DNA of 58,997 nt from UBA10210 sp964408425 (lineage in GTDB: Archaea > Micrarchaeota > Micrarchaeia > Norongarragalinales > Norongarragalinaceae): NCBI GenBank assembly GCA_964408425.1, contig CAYOZI010000002.1, forward strand, positions 1-58,997, in the 5' to 3' direction. Below are positions 17,088 to 26,073 of this stretch, piece after piece. Position 1 is the stretch's first letter; each line of letters starts with the position of its first letter. The translations under genes were made by a program, and so were the position numbers. The notes under the pieces were generated by a model. It worked only from the letters and a program-made list of their open reading frames with translations. It did no database searches and had not been told where the DNA came from.

Positions 17088-17103
17088 AAATCCCCTGCAC
17101 TTT
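17088..17103 (+). repeat. attR-like remnant of tRNA-Leu 3' end
   Basis: AAATCCC joined to CTGCACTTT, matching the tRNA-Leu terminus at 16273-16293 apart from a 5-nt deletion. Located 26 bp after the toxin stop codon. Confidence 0.35.
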
Positions 17104-17167
17104 CTTCTCTTATCCACGACTTTCCCTTCCACGATTGACGAAAAGCGGGAAAGGCATTTAACCTCCC

Positions 17168-17194
17168 GAAAAGTTATTTATTCAGAGGAGGGGT
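17168..17194 (+). promoter_or_regulatory. Promoter and strong ribosome-binding site of otsA
   Basis: AAAAGTTATTTATT (17169-17182) has the form of an archaeal BRE/TATA; GAGGAGGGG (17185-17193) is a strong Shine-Dalgarno 7 nt before the GTG start. The closeness of the two suggests the actual TSS box may lie slightly further upstream, at catttaacc. Confidence 0.4.
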
Positions 17195-17200
17195 TTTGAA

Positions 17201-18658
17201 GTGAAAAAAGAATTCATCGACGCCATAGCGTCGAAACTCTCGGGCCGCAGCCTTGTCGTAGCTTCAGCCAGGGAGCCGTACGCGCATTCCTACGAGGGAG
17301 ACGAAATCGTTTTGAAGAAAAACTCCGGCGGAGTCGTCACTGCTTTGGACCCGTTGATGAAGGCTTTGAAGGGAAGCTGGGTCGCGTTCGGTTCGGGAGA
17401 GGCGGACAGGGAAGCGGTGAACGCGAAGAACGAGTTTAAAGTCGAAACGCGCGAGGGGGGTTACACTCTCAAGCGCGTTTTCCTCGAAAAAGGCCTTGAA
17501 GACGGGTTTTTGAACGCGTGCAACGGCGCCATATGGCCTTTGTCGCACATGGTGTTCATACGCCCCGCGTTCGTGGATGAAGAGTGGGAAGCGTACAAGC
17601 AGGCCAACAGGCAAATGGCTTCGGCTATAGCCGAAGTTTGCGGGGATGACGACGTGGTTTGGATTAACGACTACCAGCTGGCGTTGGTGGCGGGTTTCCT
17701 GAAAAAACTCAAGCCGAAAGTCACAACCGCGTTTTTCTGGCACATTCCGTGGCCTTCAGCAAGCGCGTTCAAGGTTTTCCCGTGGGCTGACGAGTTTCTC
17801 GAATCGCTGTTGGCTTACGACATCATCGGTTTTCACACGCAGTACTATGCTGCCAACTTTCTCAACTCCGTCGATTCGTCGCTGGAAAGCAAGGTGGACC
17901 GGGCATCGTTTTCCATCCAATACCAGGGCAGCATTACGGAAGTGACCAGCAGCCCCATCAGCGTGGATTACGACGGCATCAGGGAAAAAGTCAAGGGAAT
18001 GTCCGCAGAGGAAGCGAACGCGGTTTTGAAGAAGTACGGGGTGAAGAAAGGCGCTTTCGCGATAGGAGTCGACCGAATGGATTACACGAAAGGGATAAGG
18101 GAAAAGATTCTTGCAGTGGATTTCCTGCTCAAGAAAAATGGGGAGTACAAGGGCAAATTCACTTTATTGCAGATTGCCTCGCCAACGCGGTTGCACATCC
18201 AGGAATACCAGCAGGCGGCTAAAGAGGCTGCTGAAGCGGCGGAAGACGTGAATTGGGAGCATTCGGACGGAAAGTGGAAGCCCGTGGTTTTCCTCAACGA
18301 ATTCGCGGACTACGAGGAAATTCTCGCGTTGTACTCCGCCGCAAGCTTTTGCATGGTGAATTCACTTCACGACGGCATGAACCTCGTGTGCAAGGAGTAC
18401 GTTTCCGCTTCCGAAGACGGGGCCCTGGTTTTGAGCAAGTTTACTGGCGCCGCCCTAGAGCTGAACGGCTCTCTTCTCGTCAACCCCTATTCCCTTTCCG
18501 ACATCGCAAGCGCTATGGAAAGCGCGTTGAAAATGGACAGGAACGAGCGCAACGCCAGAATGGAAAAAATGCGCGAGGAAGTCAGGACCAACGACGTTTT
18601 CCACTGGGCTTCGAAGTTCGTGTCGGAAATAGAAAAAGTGTTGAGGAGAAAAGGATGA
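17201..18658 (+). CDS. otsA: Trehalose-6-phosphate synthase (GT20)
   Basis: 485 residues from GTG 17201. Joins UDP- or ADP-glucose with glucose-6-phosphate to make trehalose-6-phosphate. Landmarks: WINDYQLALVAGFLKK (~150-165), HIPWPSASAFKVFPW (~182-196), GFHTQYYAANFL, GVDRMDYTKGI (~288-298), nucleotide-sugar-binding HDGMNLVCKEYVSA (~388-401). Length is typical of GT20 synthases without a fused phosphatase. The stop codon overlaps the start of otsB (ATGA), so the pair is coupled. Trehalose is a compatible solute and protectant. Confidence 0.95.
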   Translation: MKKEFIDAIASKLSGRSLVVASAREPYAHSYEGDEIVLKKNSGGVVTALDPLMKALKGSWVAFGSGEADREAVNAKNEFKVETREGGYTLKRVFLEKGLEDGFLNACNGAIWPLSHMVFIRPAFVDEEWEAYKQANRQMASAIAEVCGDDDVVWINDYQLALVAGFLKKLKPKVTTAFFWHIPWPSASAFKVFPWADEFLESLLAYDIIGFHTQYYAANFLNSVDSSLESKVDRASFSIQYQGSITEVTSSPISVDYDGIREKVKGMSAEEANAVLKKYGVKKGAFAIGVDRMDYTKGIREKILAVDFLLKKNGEYKGKFTLLQIASPTRLHIQEYQQAAKEAAEAAEDVNWEHSDGKWKPVVFLNEFADYEEILALYSAASFCMVNSLHDGMNLVCKEYVSASEDGALVLSKFTGAALELNGSLLVNPYSLSDIASAMESALKMDRNERNARMEKMREEVRTNDVFHWASKFVSEIEKVLRRKG

Positions 18659-19341
18659 GGGTAAAGCCGTTGGCAGTGCTGGATTTCGACGGGACGATAG
18701 CCTGCATAACGGCATACCCTGAAAGAGCCAAGGTAGGGCTTGCGGAAAAGAGAATGCTTTCCAGGCTGGTGGAAATCGCCGAAACCGTCATTTTGACGGG
18801 CAGGCCGTCTTCGTTCGTGAGAAAGCGGCTGGACCCGGGCAAAATAAAAATCGTTGGTTTGCACGGCAACGAAGGGAGGGGGAAACCCGCAATGTTGAAA
18901 AGGCTGGAGGAAAAGGCTGAAAAGGAAATAAGGAGCGTGAAAGGCGCGTTTGTGGAAAAAAAGCCGTGCGGCTTCGCCATCCACTACCGCCGAACCGCGA
19001 AAAAAGACGCGAAAAAACTTTCGTTGGCGTTGAAAAAAATTTTTTCCTTGGCCGGGGGTAAAACGAAAATCGTGGACGGAAGGAAGGCGGTGGAGTTCCT
19101 TCCTGAAAACGCTCTCACCAAAACAGGCGTTCTAGAGAGCATGGTTAGGGAAAACCAGCGCAGGAAGGTTGTTTTCGTCGGAGACGACACGGAGGACTGC
19201 AAAGCCATCTCGACGCTAAAGAGGTTCAAAAACTTCAGGGGGGCACTAATAAAATCACGCGAGGTTTACTGCAATAAGGGGGTTGAAAGGATTCCGCGCG
19301 GAAAACTGGCGGTTTTTCTGGAAACGAGCCTTTCAGCATAG
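18655..19341 (+). CDS. otsB: Trehalose-6-phosphate phosphatase (HAD)
   Basis: 228 residues. Start ATG 18655 overlaps the otsA TGA; no other start makes sense. HAD motifs: LDFDGTIA (~7-14), TGRPSS (~44-49), basic region, GDDTEDCKA (~181-189). The cap segment GLHGNEGRGK is the trehalose phosphatase type. Dephosphorylates trehalose-6-phosphate. Confidence 0.92.
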   Translation: MRVKPLAVLDFDGTIACITAYPERAKVGLAEKRMLSRLVEIAETVILTGRPSSFVRKRLDPGKIKIVGLHGNEGRGKPAMLKRLEEKAEKEIRSVKGAFVEKKPCGFAIHYRRTAKKDAKKLSLALKKIFSLAGGKTKIVDGRKAVEFLPENALTKTGVLESMVRENQRRKVVFVGDDTEDCKAISTLKRFKNFRGALIKSREVYCNKGVERIPRGKLAVFLETSLSA

Positions 19342-19361
19342 CGTATGGAGAACGGGTTTTC

Positions 19362-20732
19362 ATGAACAGGCTGAAAGATTACGCTCAATTCGTGGGTGAC
19401 GATTACGTCGAATCGCTTTACGATTCTGCAAGCAGGCTGGACGGCAAGTCGATGGTGCACGTCAATTCGACTTACTACGGGGGCGGGGTTGCGGAAATGC
19501 TCAACTCCTACGTCCCTCTGCTGAACGACGCTGGACTTGCAACAGAATGGCGCTTGCTGAAGGGAAGCAAAGAGTTTTTTTCCGTAACGAAAAAAATCCA
19601 CAATTCCCTGCAGGGGAAAGGAATTCCGCTCTCCAAGGCGGACGTCGAGTGCTACGAGGAAACGATAGCGAGCAACGCGGAATTCACGAATTTGGACTGG
19701 TACGACCTCGTGGTCGTAGACGACCCGCAGCCTTGCGGTTTGATCAAGCACTTTTCGCGTGAATCCCCGTCTTTTTTCAAGCCGCTGCCCGCGTTTTTGA
19801 AGCTGTTGGAATTCCAGAAGAAACAGCCGTGGGTTTGGAGGTGCCACATAGACTTGAGCAGTCCGAACCGAAAAACGTGGGGTTACTTGAAGGAAATGCT
19901 TAGGGATTACGACGCGATAGTGGTTTCCGCGAGGCGTTACAAAACCCAGTTGAACAAGCCCCACCACTACATCACCCCGGCCATAGACCCTCTTTCCGAC
20001 AAGAACCGAAAGCTTTCGGACGCTCAAGTTGAAAGGGAGTTGAAGAAGAACGGCATTGACGGCGGGGACGGCGTTCCCCTGATAGTCCAGGTTTCGCGCT
20101 TCGACCCGTGGAAAGACCCGCTCGGGGTTTTGGAAGCGTTCAGGCGGGTGAGGAAAAAAACCAGGTGTAAGCTCGTGCTCATCGGATCGATGGCTTCCGA
20201 CGACCCGGAGGGGGACAAGGTTTTCCAAAAGGTTTACGAACAGGCGAGGAAGAACGACGACGTGACCCTGATTACGGTCCAAAGCGACCTGCTGGTGAAC
20301 GCGCTGCAGACGAGGGCAAGCGTGGTCGTGCAAAAATCGGTGCGCGAGGGCTTCGGGCTTACGGTTTCCGAAGCGATGTGGAAGGGAACTCCGGTTGTCG
20401 GGTCCAGGGTGGGCGGAATTCCGCTGCAGATAGACAACGGCGTGAACGGGTATCTGGCCGACGGGGTGCAGGAGTGCGCAGACCGTATACACTATCTCTT
20501 GACTCACGAGTCGAAAGCGCGGGAGTTGGGAAGGAACGCGATCGAGAAAGTGCGCAAAAACTTTTTGATGCCGAGGCTGGTGAAGGACGAAATCGATTTG
20601 TTCAAGTCGCTCACCAAAAACAGCGCGGTGAAACACTTGAAGTACCACCAGGAAAGGCTGTTGAAAGGGCTGGAGCCTGTGAAAAAAGTCTTTTCCCCCC
20701 TCTACGGCGGAAGGCTTTTCGGACTGCGGTGA
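19362..20732 (+). CDS. treT: TreT-like trehalose synthase (GT4)
   Basis: 456 residues. HVNSTYYGGGVAEMLNSYVP (~33-52) and DPQPCGLI match the TreT / trehalose-phosphorylase-like GT4 clade, which makes trehalose from NDP-glucose and glucose in one step. The GT-B C-terminal domain has VSRFDPWKDP and VREGFGLTVSEAMWKGTPVVGS, the donor-binding E-x7-E region. It follows otsB by 20 bp in the same direction. TreT members are usually ~410 residues; the extra ~45 are basic residues at the C-terminus. Specificity could be another disaccharide. Confidence 0.82.
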   Translation: MNRLKDYAQFVGDDYVESLYDSASRLDGKSMVHVNSTYYGGGVAEMLNSYVPLLNDAGLATEWRLLKGSKEFFSVTKKIHNSLQGKGIPLSKADVECYEETIASNAEFTNLDWYDLVVVDDPQPCGLIKHFSRESPSFFKPLPAFLKLLEFQKKQPWVWRCHIDLSSPNRKTWGYLKEMLRDYDAIVVSARRYKTQLNKPHHYITPAIDPLSDKNRKLSDAQVERELKKNGIDGGDGVPLIVQVSRFDPWKDPLGVLEAFRRVRKKTRCKLVLIGSMASDDPEGDKVFQKVYEQARKNDDVTLITVQSDLLVNALQTRASVVVQKSVREGFGLTVSEAMWKGTPVVGSRVGGIPLQIDNGVNGYLADGVQECADRIHYLLTHESKARELGRNAIEKVRKNFLMPRLVKDEIDLFKSLTKNSAVKHLKYHQERLLKGLEPVKKVFSPLYGGRLFGLR

Positions 20733-20803
20733 AACGGGGTTTTGGAAGGCAAAAACATCGTTTTTTAATTTTGCAAGCTGAAAGCATTAAAGGTGGGGTT
20801 GAC

Positions 20804-21448
20804 GTGGTTAAAAGGATAATCAATTTCTTTCTTCCCAAGGAAAAAAAGTTTTACGAGCTTTTGCTGAAAGCGTCTCAAAACTCCCTCCTCGCCGCAAGAA
20901 AGCTTCAAGAGCTGATGAAAGACTTTTCTTCTCTCGACGAAAAGCAGGTGGTTTTGCATTCCGACAAGATCCACGAGATTGAAAACCGTGGCGACGAGAT
21001 CACGCATGAAATAAGCCACGAGCTTTACAAGACGTTCATCACTCCCATCGACAGGGAGGATATCCACGAGTTGTCGCAGTTGATAGACGACCAGGCGGAT
21101 TTGATCGACAGCCTGAGCAAGAAAATAACTTATTACAACGTGAAAAACATCGATTCTTTCATGCTCAATCAGATGGAGATAGCAGTAAAACAAATGGAGT
21201 GCATCACCGAAGCGATAGGGAAGATGGAGTCGAACGGCTCGATCGAAGAACAGAGGAACGAGGTTTTGGAGCTGGAGGACGAGGCGGATGTCGTGCACAG
21301 GAAGGCGATTTCCTCGCTTTTCTCGGACTCGATGCCCCCGCTTGAAGTCATCAAGCTGAAGGACTTGTACGAAACGCTTGAAATACTCACGGACAAGAAC
21401 CAGCGGGTTGCGATTACCCTCGAAAGCATCGTGATAAAGCATGCTTGA
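20804..21448 (+). CDS. PhoU-like phosphate transport regulator (DUF47)
   Basis: 214 residues from GTG 20804, with GGTGGGG 6 nt upstream; the frame upstream overlaps treT and is not coding. All-helical, with metal-binding-type acidic motifs EIENRGDEITHEI (~57-69) and LELEDEADVVHRKA (~157-170), the two repeats of the PhoU fold. DUF47 proteins regulate or assist Pit permeases. Overlaps the downstream transporter start by 8 bp. Confidence 0.9.
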   Translation: MVKRIINFFLPKEKKFYELLLKASQNSLLAARKLQELMKDFSSLDEKQVVLHSDKIHEIENRGDEITHEISHELYKTFITPIDREDIHELSQLIDDQADLIDSLSKKITYYNVKNIDSFMLNQMEIAVKQMECITEAIGKMESNGSIEEQRNEVLELEDEADVVHRKAISSLFSDSMPPLEVIKLKDLYETLEILTDKNQRVAITLESIVIKHA

Positions 21449-22445
21449 AACCAGCATTCTCGTCGGTTTCGGCATTTTCCTCGCTCTGGCGTTCGATTTC
21501 GGAAACGGCTGGAACGACGCGGCGAACGCCGTTTCCACCGTGGTAGCCACGCGCGTCTTGAGCCTGAAGACAGCGGTTTTGCTTTCCGCCTTTTTCAACT
21601 TCGTCGCCGCGTTCGTCTTTTCCACCGCAGTTGCGGCGACCGTCGGAAAGGGAATCGTCAACGCGAACATGGTCAGCGTTCCTGTCGTGATTTTCGGATT
21701 GGTGGGCGCGATAACGTGGGTGTACGGCGCATCGTGGAAAGGGCTTCCCATTTCCGCAAGCCATTCGCTGATAGGCGGGGTGGCTGGCTCGGCCATCGCC
21801 GCAAACGGTTTCGGCGTTCTGTTGTGGAGCGGTTTTTCTACGACGCTCTTGTTCATTTTCATCGCTCCGTTGTTGGGATTGCTTTTCGCGTTTTTTTTTT
21901 CCATTATAGTCTTGCCCCTGCCAAAAACCCAGGCGCCCGACAGGGTGAACGGGTATTTCAGGAAACTCCAGCTTCTGTCCATGAGCATTTACAGCCTGGG
22001 GCACGGGACGAACGACGCGCAGAAAACCATGGGAGTAATCACGCTTCTCTTGTTTTCCGGAGGGTTTTTGGGAACGCAGTTCGCCGTCCCGTGGTGGGTA
22101 ATCATCTTGTCCCACACCACTATAGCGATCGGAACGCTTGCAGGCGGGTGGAGGGTGATCAAAACCATGGGAATAAACATCACCCGCTTGCGCCCCGTAA
22201 ACGGGTTTTGCGCGGAGACTGCCGGAGCCGGAGTGATAATAGGAAGCTCCATGTTCGGCATTCCCGTGAGCACGACGCACGTGATTTCCGGCGCGATAAT
22301 GGGCGTCGGGACGTCTAAAAGGATTTCTTCCGTAAGGTGGAGCGTGGCTAGAAACATCATCTGGGCGTGGGTTTTAACCATTCCCGTAACCGCAATAGTA
22401 GGGGCTGCAGCTTATTTCGCGCTCAGCCCGATTTTGGGCGTTTGA
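21441..22445 (+). CDS. pit: Inorganic phosphate transporter, PiT family
   Basis: 334 residues, about ten membrane segments. Duplicated family signature: GNGWNDAANAVSTVV (~22-36) and GHGTNDAQKTMGV (~182-194); ISASHSLIGGVAG and VSTTHVISGAIMG complete the two halves. Cation-coupled phosphate (or metal-phosphate) import. Translationally coupled with the DUF47 gene. Confidence 0.95.
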   Translation: MLETSILVGFGIFLALAFDFGNGWNDAANAVSTVVATRVLSLKTAVLLSAFFNFVAAFVFSTAVAATVGKGIVNANMVSVPVVIFGLVGAITWVYGASWKGLPISASHSLIGGVAGSAIAANGFGVLLWSGFSTTLLFIFIAPLLGLLFAFFFSIIVLPLPKTQAPDRVNGYFRKLQLLSMSIYSLGHGTNDAQKTMGVITLLLFSGGFLGTQFAVPWWVIILSHTTIAIGTLAGGWRVIKTMGINITRLRPVNGFCAETAGAGVIIGSSMFGIPVSTTHVISGAIMGVGTSKRISSVRWSVARNIIWAWVLTIPVTAIVGAAAYFALSPILGV

Positions 22446-22512
22446 GCACACGCGCGCGTTCATTCAAACGTTCAAGCAAAAGTTATTTTACCAGTTAAAG
22501 CCTAATCCGCTC

Positions 22513-23064
22513 GTGAAGCGAAAAATGGTTAAAATCTTGGGTTTGGCCGGAAGCTTGAGGAAAAAATCCTTCAACCGCATGCTGTTGAGAATGGCGGTAG
22601 GAAAGGCAAAGGAAGGCGGGGCAAAAACGGAAATTTTCGACTTGAACGCCATTCCCGTTTACAACCAGGACGTCGAGGACAAAGGCTATCCGAAGGAAGT
22701 CGTGAAACTCAGAAGGGCCGTTGAAAACGCGGACGGGTTGATCATCGCCACGCCGGAATACAATCACTCTTACTCAGGCGTGTTGAAAAACGCTATTGAC
22801 TGGCTTTCGCGCCCTCCAAAGGTTTTAAAGGGAAAAACGATTGCCGTTCTCGGCGCGTCGACTGGAAGGTTTGGAAGCGTGAGGGCGCAGAGGGACTTGA
22901 AGCCCGTATTGTCGTATTTGGACAACAACGTTTTGCCGCAGCCGGAAGTCATGGTTTCGAACGCGGAAGAGGTTTTTGATGAAAAGGGAATGCTGAACGA
23001 CAAGAGAATCGGAGAGCAGGTTGAAAAGCTAGTGGCAAGGCTTTTGGAAACGATGGAAAAATAG
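22513..23064 (+). CDS. NADPH-dependent FMN reductase
   Basis: 183 residues (GTG 22513; ATG 22525 is an alternative, MVKILGLAG). Flavodoxin-like: GLAGSLRKKSFN is the FMN phosphate loop, ATPEYNHSYSGVLKNAIDW the isoalloxazine-binding segment, LGASTGRFGSVRAQRDL the third loop. This is the SsuE/azoreductase/chromate reductase-type family; the electron acceptor is unknown. Confidence 0.9.
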   Translation: MKRKMVKILGLAGSLRKKSFNRMLLRMAVGKAKEGGAKTEIFDLNAIPVYNQDVEDKGYPKEVVKLRRAVENADGLIIATPEYNHSYSGVLKNAIDWLSRPPKVLKGKTIAVLGASTGRFGSVRAQRDLKPVLSYLDNNVLPQPEVMVSNAEEVFDEKGMLNDKRIGEQVEKLVARLLETMEK

Positions 23065-23069
23065 GGGGA

Positions 23070-23822
23070 TTAAAACTCTTCCAGGCTCTTCTGCTTTTTC
23101 TGCAGGCCTTTTATTTTCGCGCTCGGATTTTCGATTTCGTAATCCAGTTTGAAAAACTCGAATCCCTCGCCCGCAAGCATTTTCAACGCGTTTTCCGTGA
23201 TTTCAGGGGCGCATAATATCCCCCTCACCCTCTTTCCCTTGCGTTTTTGCAGTTGTTCCACGTACCGTTTCAATTGCGTTACGGCGTCGAGCCCGGCGCT
23301 GCGGCGCTTCAACTCTATCGCCACGAGGTTTCCTGCCGCGTCCTCGGCGAGAATGTCTATGCTCCCCCTTTTCACGTCGCTCTCGTTCTTCAACGGCGTC
23401 AACCCTTTTTCAATCAAATGCAAGTCGTCCATCAGCAAATTGGAAAGCTGTTTTTCGCTTCCGAACAGCTGGAGTTTCGAATCGTCTTTCATTTCGAACG
23501 AATTGCAGGAATCCACTCGCTTGAAGTGGACTTCAATTTCCTCAGGCATCGGCTTGGAACGCTCTGCCTTGACAATCAATTCTTCGCCATTGTCCGAAAC
23601 GCTTATTCTCGCGCCCGGCCCCTGGTAGTTGATCGCCTTCATCCCGGTGCTCTGATGCACGAGAAACGTCCCGTCGTGCTTTATCATCAGAACCCGATCT
23701 CCTTCGCTCAGCTTCGAGGCGGCGCGCCCCTTGTATTTTACGAGGCAGCTGCCCACGCAAACGACAAGGCGTTTTTCCGAAATCGCATTGTCAATCGTTT
23801 TTTTGGCTTGGTAGAAATCCAA
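23070..23822 (-). CDS. nucS: Endonuclease NucS/EndoMS
   Basis: 250 residues, TTG start. N-terminal DNA-binding/dimerisation domain (VVCVGSCLVKYKGRA, VHQSTGMKAINYQGPGARI) and C-terminal RecB-like nuclease with GSIDILAED, VAIELKRR and QLKRYVEQL, giving the D-ExK catalytic triad. The C-terminus QKSLEEF resembles a PCNA-binding motif. Cleaves mismatched or branched DNA in archaeal mismatch repair. Convergent with the FMN reductase. Confidence 0.93.
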   Translation of the reverse strand: MDFYQAKKTIDNAISEKRLVVCVGSCLVKYKGRAASKLSEGDRVLMIKHDGTFLVHQSTGMKAINYQGPGARISVSDNGEELIVKAERSKPMPEEIEVHFKRVDSCNSFEMKDDSKLQLFGSEKQLSNLLMDDLHLIEKGLTPLKNESDVKRGSIDILAEDAAGNLVAIELKRRSAGLDAVTQLKRYVEQLQKRKGKRVRGILCAPEITENALKMLAGEGFEFFKLDYEIENPSAKIKGLQKKQKSLEEF

Positions 23823-23859
23823 AGGTTGTTTTCACCAACGGCACTGCAAAAACAAAAAT

Positions 23860-25344
23860 TCAGCGGTTCAACGCTTTTGCCAGGATTTTCGCGAAAATCC
23901 GGTCTGGAAGAGGCTTGGAAAAGGCTTTCAGGAAAGCCGGCTGTGCGGCAATCTTGTACAAGGGCTGGAGGTACGGTGGGGTTTTGCCCGCCGCCAAAAC
24001 CAGCATTTTCGAATAGGCGTTGTTCAAGTACAAAGCATTGTTTTTCTTCGAGGAAATGGGCTCGAGGTTTTCCGCGTCCACCAGCCCGTCTGAAACCGCG
24101 CGGTTGTACAACGCAGTGCCGGGAAAGAACGTGAGGGAAAAACAGCTCAACTGCATGGGCTTCGGCATTCCGGCGACGAACACGATTGTTTTCGAAAGGT
24201 CTTCCTCGGTTTCGTACGGGTTGTCGAGAATCACGTCGTAATAAGTGATTATGGGAAACTCGGCGAGGAGTTTAGCCGCTTCCATGAATTGTTTCGCGAG
24301 AAACGGGCGGAAGTAAACTTCCTTGTGCACCCTTTCGCTCGCGCTCTGCAAACCCATCTCGCAGTTTTTCAGCCCCGAGTCGTAAAGCCTCTTGATTTTA
24401 ATGCGGTTTACGTTGAAAGCGCCGAAATTGCATTTGAACGGCAATCCCACTTGCTTGTCATACTCGTCGAAAAACTCGAGTATGAACTCGTTCGGCCTTG
24501 CAAGAAAATCGTCGTCGAAAAAACTGATGAAATTCACGTAACCATGCTTTTTTCTGAACTCCACGAGTTCTCCGATGACGTGTTTTATGCTGCGGCTTCT
24601 CAGCCACCTTCCTTTGCCCGCGTAACGGCTTTGGTAGGCGTTGTTGCAGCAGTAGGCGCACTGGTAAAGGCATCCCCTGGTGCTTAGAGTCAGGTACTGG
24701 TAGTTTTCATCCGAGTCGAGGTCGAAGTATTCCTTCGCTTGCGAACCCAAGTGCAGCATTTCCTTCAAGAGAGGCTCGTCAACTTTCACTATGCGCCCGT
24801 TTTTTACCACATGCATGTGCGAAGGCTCGTAATCCTGGTAGGGGTAAGCATCCAAGTTTTCCTCGAGCCGGCGCATGTCGTTTTTCATGATTCCTTCTTT
24901 CGTCTTGACCCACGTTCCGAGGACGTCGGTCCTGAATTTTTTTTCAGAAACCATCCTCATGATTTCCAAGGCCGTTTCCTCCCCTTCGCCGAGGCAGACT
25001 ATGTCGGCGTGTTTTATCGACGATTCGGGGCTTACCGTGGCGTGAATACCGCCCCATACTATCGGCTTGTCCGGATGCTTGTTCTTGAGAAAAACGCTTA
25101 ACTCGGCGGCGCGGAAGTAAAAGTTGGTGAAAACCGTAAAGCCAATCACGTCGCAGTCTTCCACGAGTTTCGCCAAGTCTTCCAAAACCGACTCGGGGTA
25201 ATAGTTTCTGCCGCTCTCGTCCGTTTCCGGCTTTAAGAAAATTAGTTTCGCTTCAACGCCGTTTGCCCACAGGTAGGCGGAAACGCACCTGACGCCGTAG
25301 TTGGTGGTGTAAAACGACGGGTCGATCAAAGCCATTTTAGCCAT
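23860..25344 (-). CDS. Cobalamin-binding radical SAM enzyme
   Basis: 494 residues from ATG 25344. N-terminal B12-binding-type domain (~1-170) with VIGFTVFTNFYFRAAEL and WGGIHATVSPESSIKHADIVCLGEGE; radical SAM core with TRGCLYQCAYCCNN (C-x3-C-x2-C, ~225-235). It belongs to the large BchE-like group that methylates or rearranges unactivated carbons. Substrate unknown. Followed by a methyltransferase and a radical SAM activase on the same strand. Confidence 0.88.
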   Translation of the reverse strand: MAKMALIDPSFYTTNYGVRCVSAYLWANGVEAKLIFLKPETDESGRNYYPESVLEDLAKLVEDCDVIGFTVFTNFYFRAAELSVFLKNKHPDKPIVWGGIHATVSPESSIKHADIVCLGEGEETALEIMRMVSEKKFRTDVLGTWVKTKEGIMKNDMRRLEENLDAYPYQDYEPSHMHVVKNGRIVKVDEPLLKEMLHLGSQAKEYFDLDSDENYQYLTLSTRGCLYQCAYCCNNAYQSRYAGKGRWLRSRSIKHVIGELVEFRKKHGYVNFISFFDDDFLARPNEFILEFFDEYDKQVGLPFKCNFGAFNVNRIKIKRLYDSGLKNCEMGLQSASERVHKEVYFRPFLAKQFMEAAKLLAEFPIITYYDVILDNPYETEEDLSKTIVFVAGMPKPMQLSCFSLTFFPGTALYNRAVSDGLVDAENLEPISSKKNNALYLNNAYSKMLVLAAGKTPPYLQPLYKIAAQPAFLKAFSKPLPDRIFAKILAKALNR

Positions 25345-25360
25345 GTGCAATCTCTCGAAA

Positions 25361-26008
25361 TCATTTTTTTAACGCGAGCGTATAAAAAAACTTGCCCTTC
25401 TGGTTGAAAAAGCCTTTTTCGCAAATCCAGCTGAGGAAAGAGAACCAGCCTGGAATCCTCCGCAATACTCGCGCCGGCAGGAAGTATGGAAAAGGCGGAA
25501 AGGGATTCCAGCCTTTTATTCCGCCCTTGAAATCCGGTTTTAACAGGACTTCCAACTCGCCGTATTCCAGCCTTTTCCTCGCACTACCGGGCTGGTATTT
25601 CCCGAACCAAGCCGCGTTAGGAGCCGTCAAAAAAAGCATCCCTCCCTTCTTCAGAACGCGTGCTGCTTCGCCCAGCGCTTTCCGCTGGTTTTTCTTCGCG
25701 TTTCCGGGACAGGAGAAATCCACGTTGGGAATGACGTTCGCCATTATGACGACGTCGAAAAAACCGCTTTTGAAAGGCATGCGGTACATGCTCGCTTTTT
25801 TCACTAAAGCTCGCGGGATTTTCGTCTTCGTTTGGGCCAAAGCGAATTCGCTTATGTCCACGCCATACTTTTCGTTCGATTCCGGCACTTGCGACAATAG
25901 AAAGCCTTGCCCGCAGCCTACGTCCAAAACGCGCTTGCGTTCGATCGAACGCAGTTTTTTGGATAGGTACAGCCGAACATCCAGTTGATCCCCCCAATCC
26001 GTAATCAT
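25361..26008 (-). CDS. SAM-dependent methyltransferase (class I)
   Basis: About 215 residues from ATG 26008 (MITDWGDQLD); the frame reaches 26185 but that portion overlaps the neighbouring gene and is Arg-rich shadow sequence. Motif I VLDVGCGQGFLLSQ, acidic residue in YGVDIS, motif VVIMANVIPN and ARVLKKGGMLFLTAPN. A TTTAAAC box ~60 bp upstream may be its promoter. Substrate unknown; adjacency to a B12-radical SAM enzyme suggests joint modification of one compound. Confidence 0.83.
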   Translation of the reverse strand: MITDWGDQLDVRLYLSKKLRSIERKRVLDVGCGQGFLLSQVPESNEKYGVDISEFALAQTKTKIPRALVKKASMYRMPFKSGFFDVVIMANVIPNVDFSCPGNAKKNQRKALGEAARVLKKGGMLFLTAPNAAWFGKYQPGSARKRLEYGELEVLLKPDFKGGIKGWNPFPPFPYFLPARVLRRIPGWFSFLSWICEKGFFNQKGKFFYTLALKK

Positions 26009-26073
26009 AAGATACAGCCTTTTTTTCCAGTCAAGAGAAAAAATAGTTAAGCCGAGAGTGTTTAAATAAACCG

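Larger units (their letters stand above)
16121..17103. mobile_element. Possible remnant of a tRNA-integrated element carrying a toxin-antitoxin pair
   Basis: tRNA-Leu is followed by two small genes of toxin-antitoxin type and then by a degenerate copy of the tRNA 3' end (17088-17103). A second repeat, CAGACTCTAG, occurs at 16295-16304 and 17069-17078. No integrase is present, so at most this is a relic or satellite. The two repeats are in opposite order on the two sides, which a simple single insertion does not explain. Confidence 0.3.
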
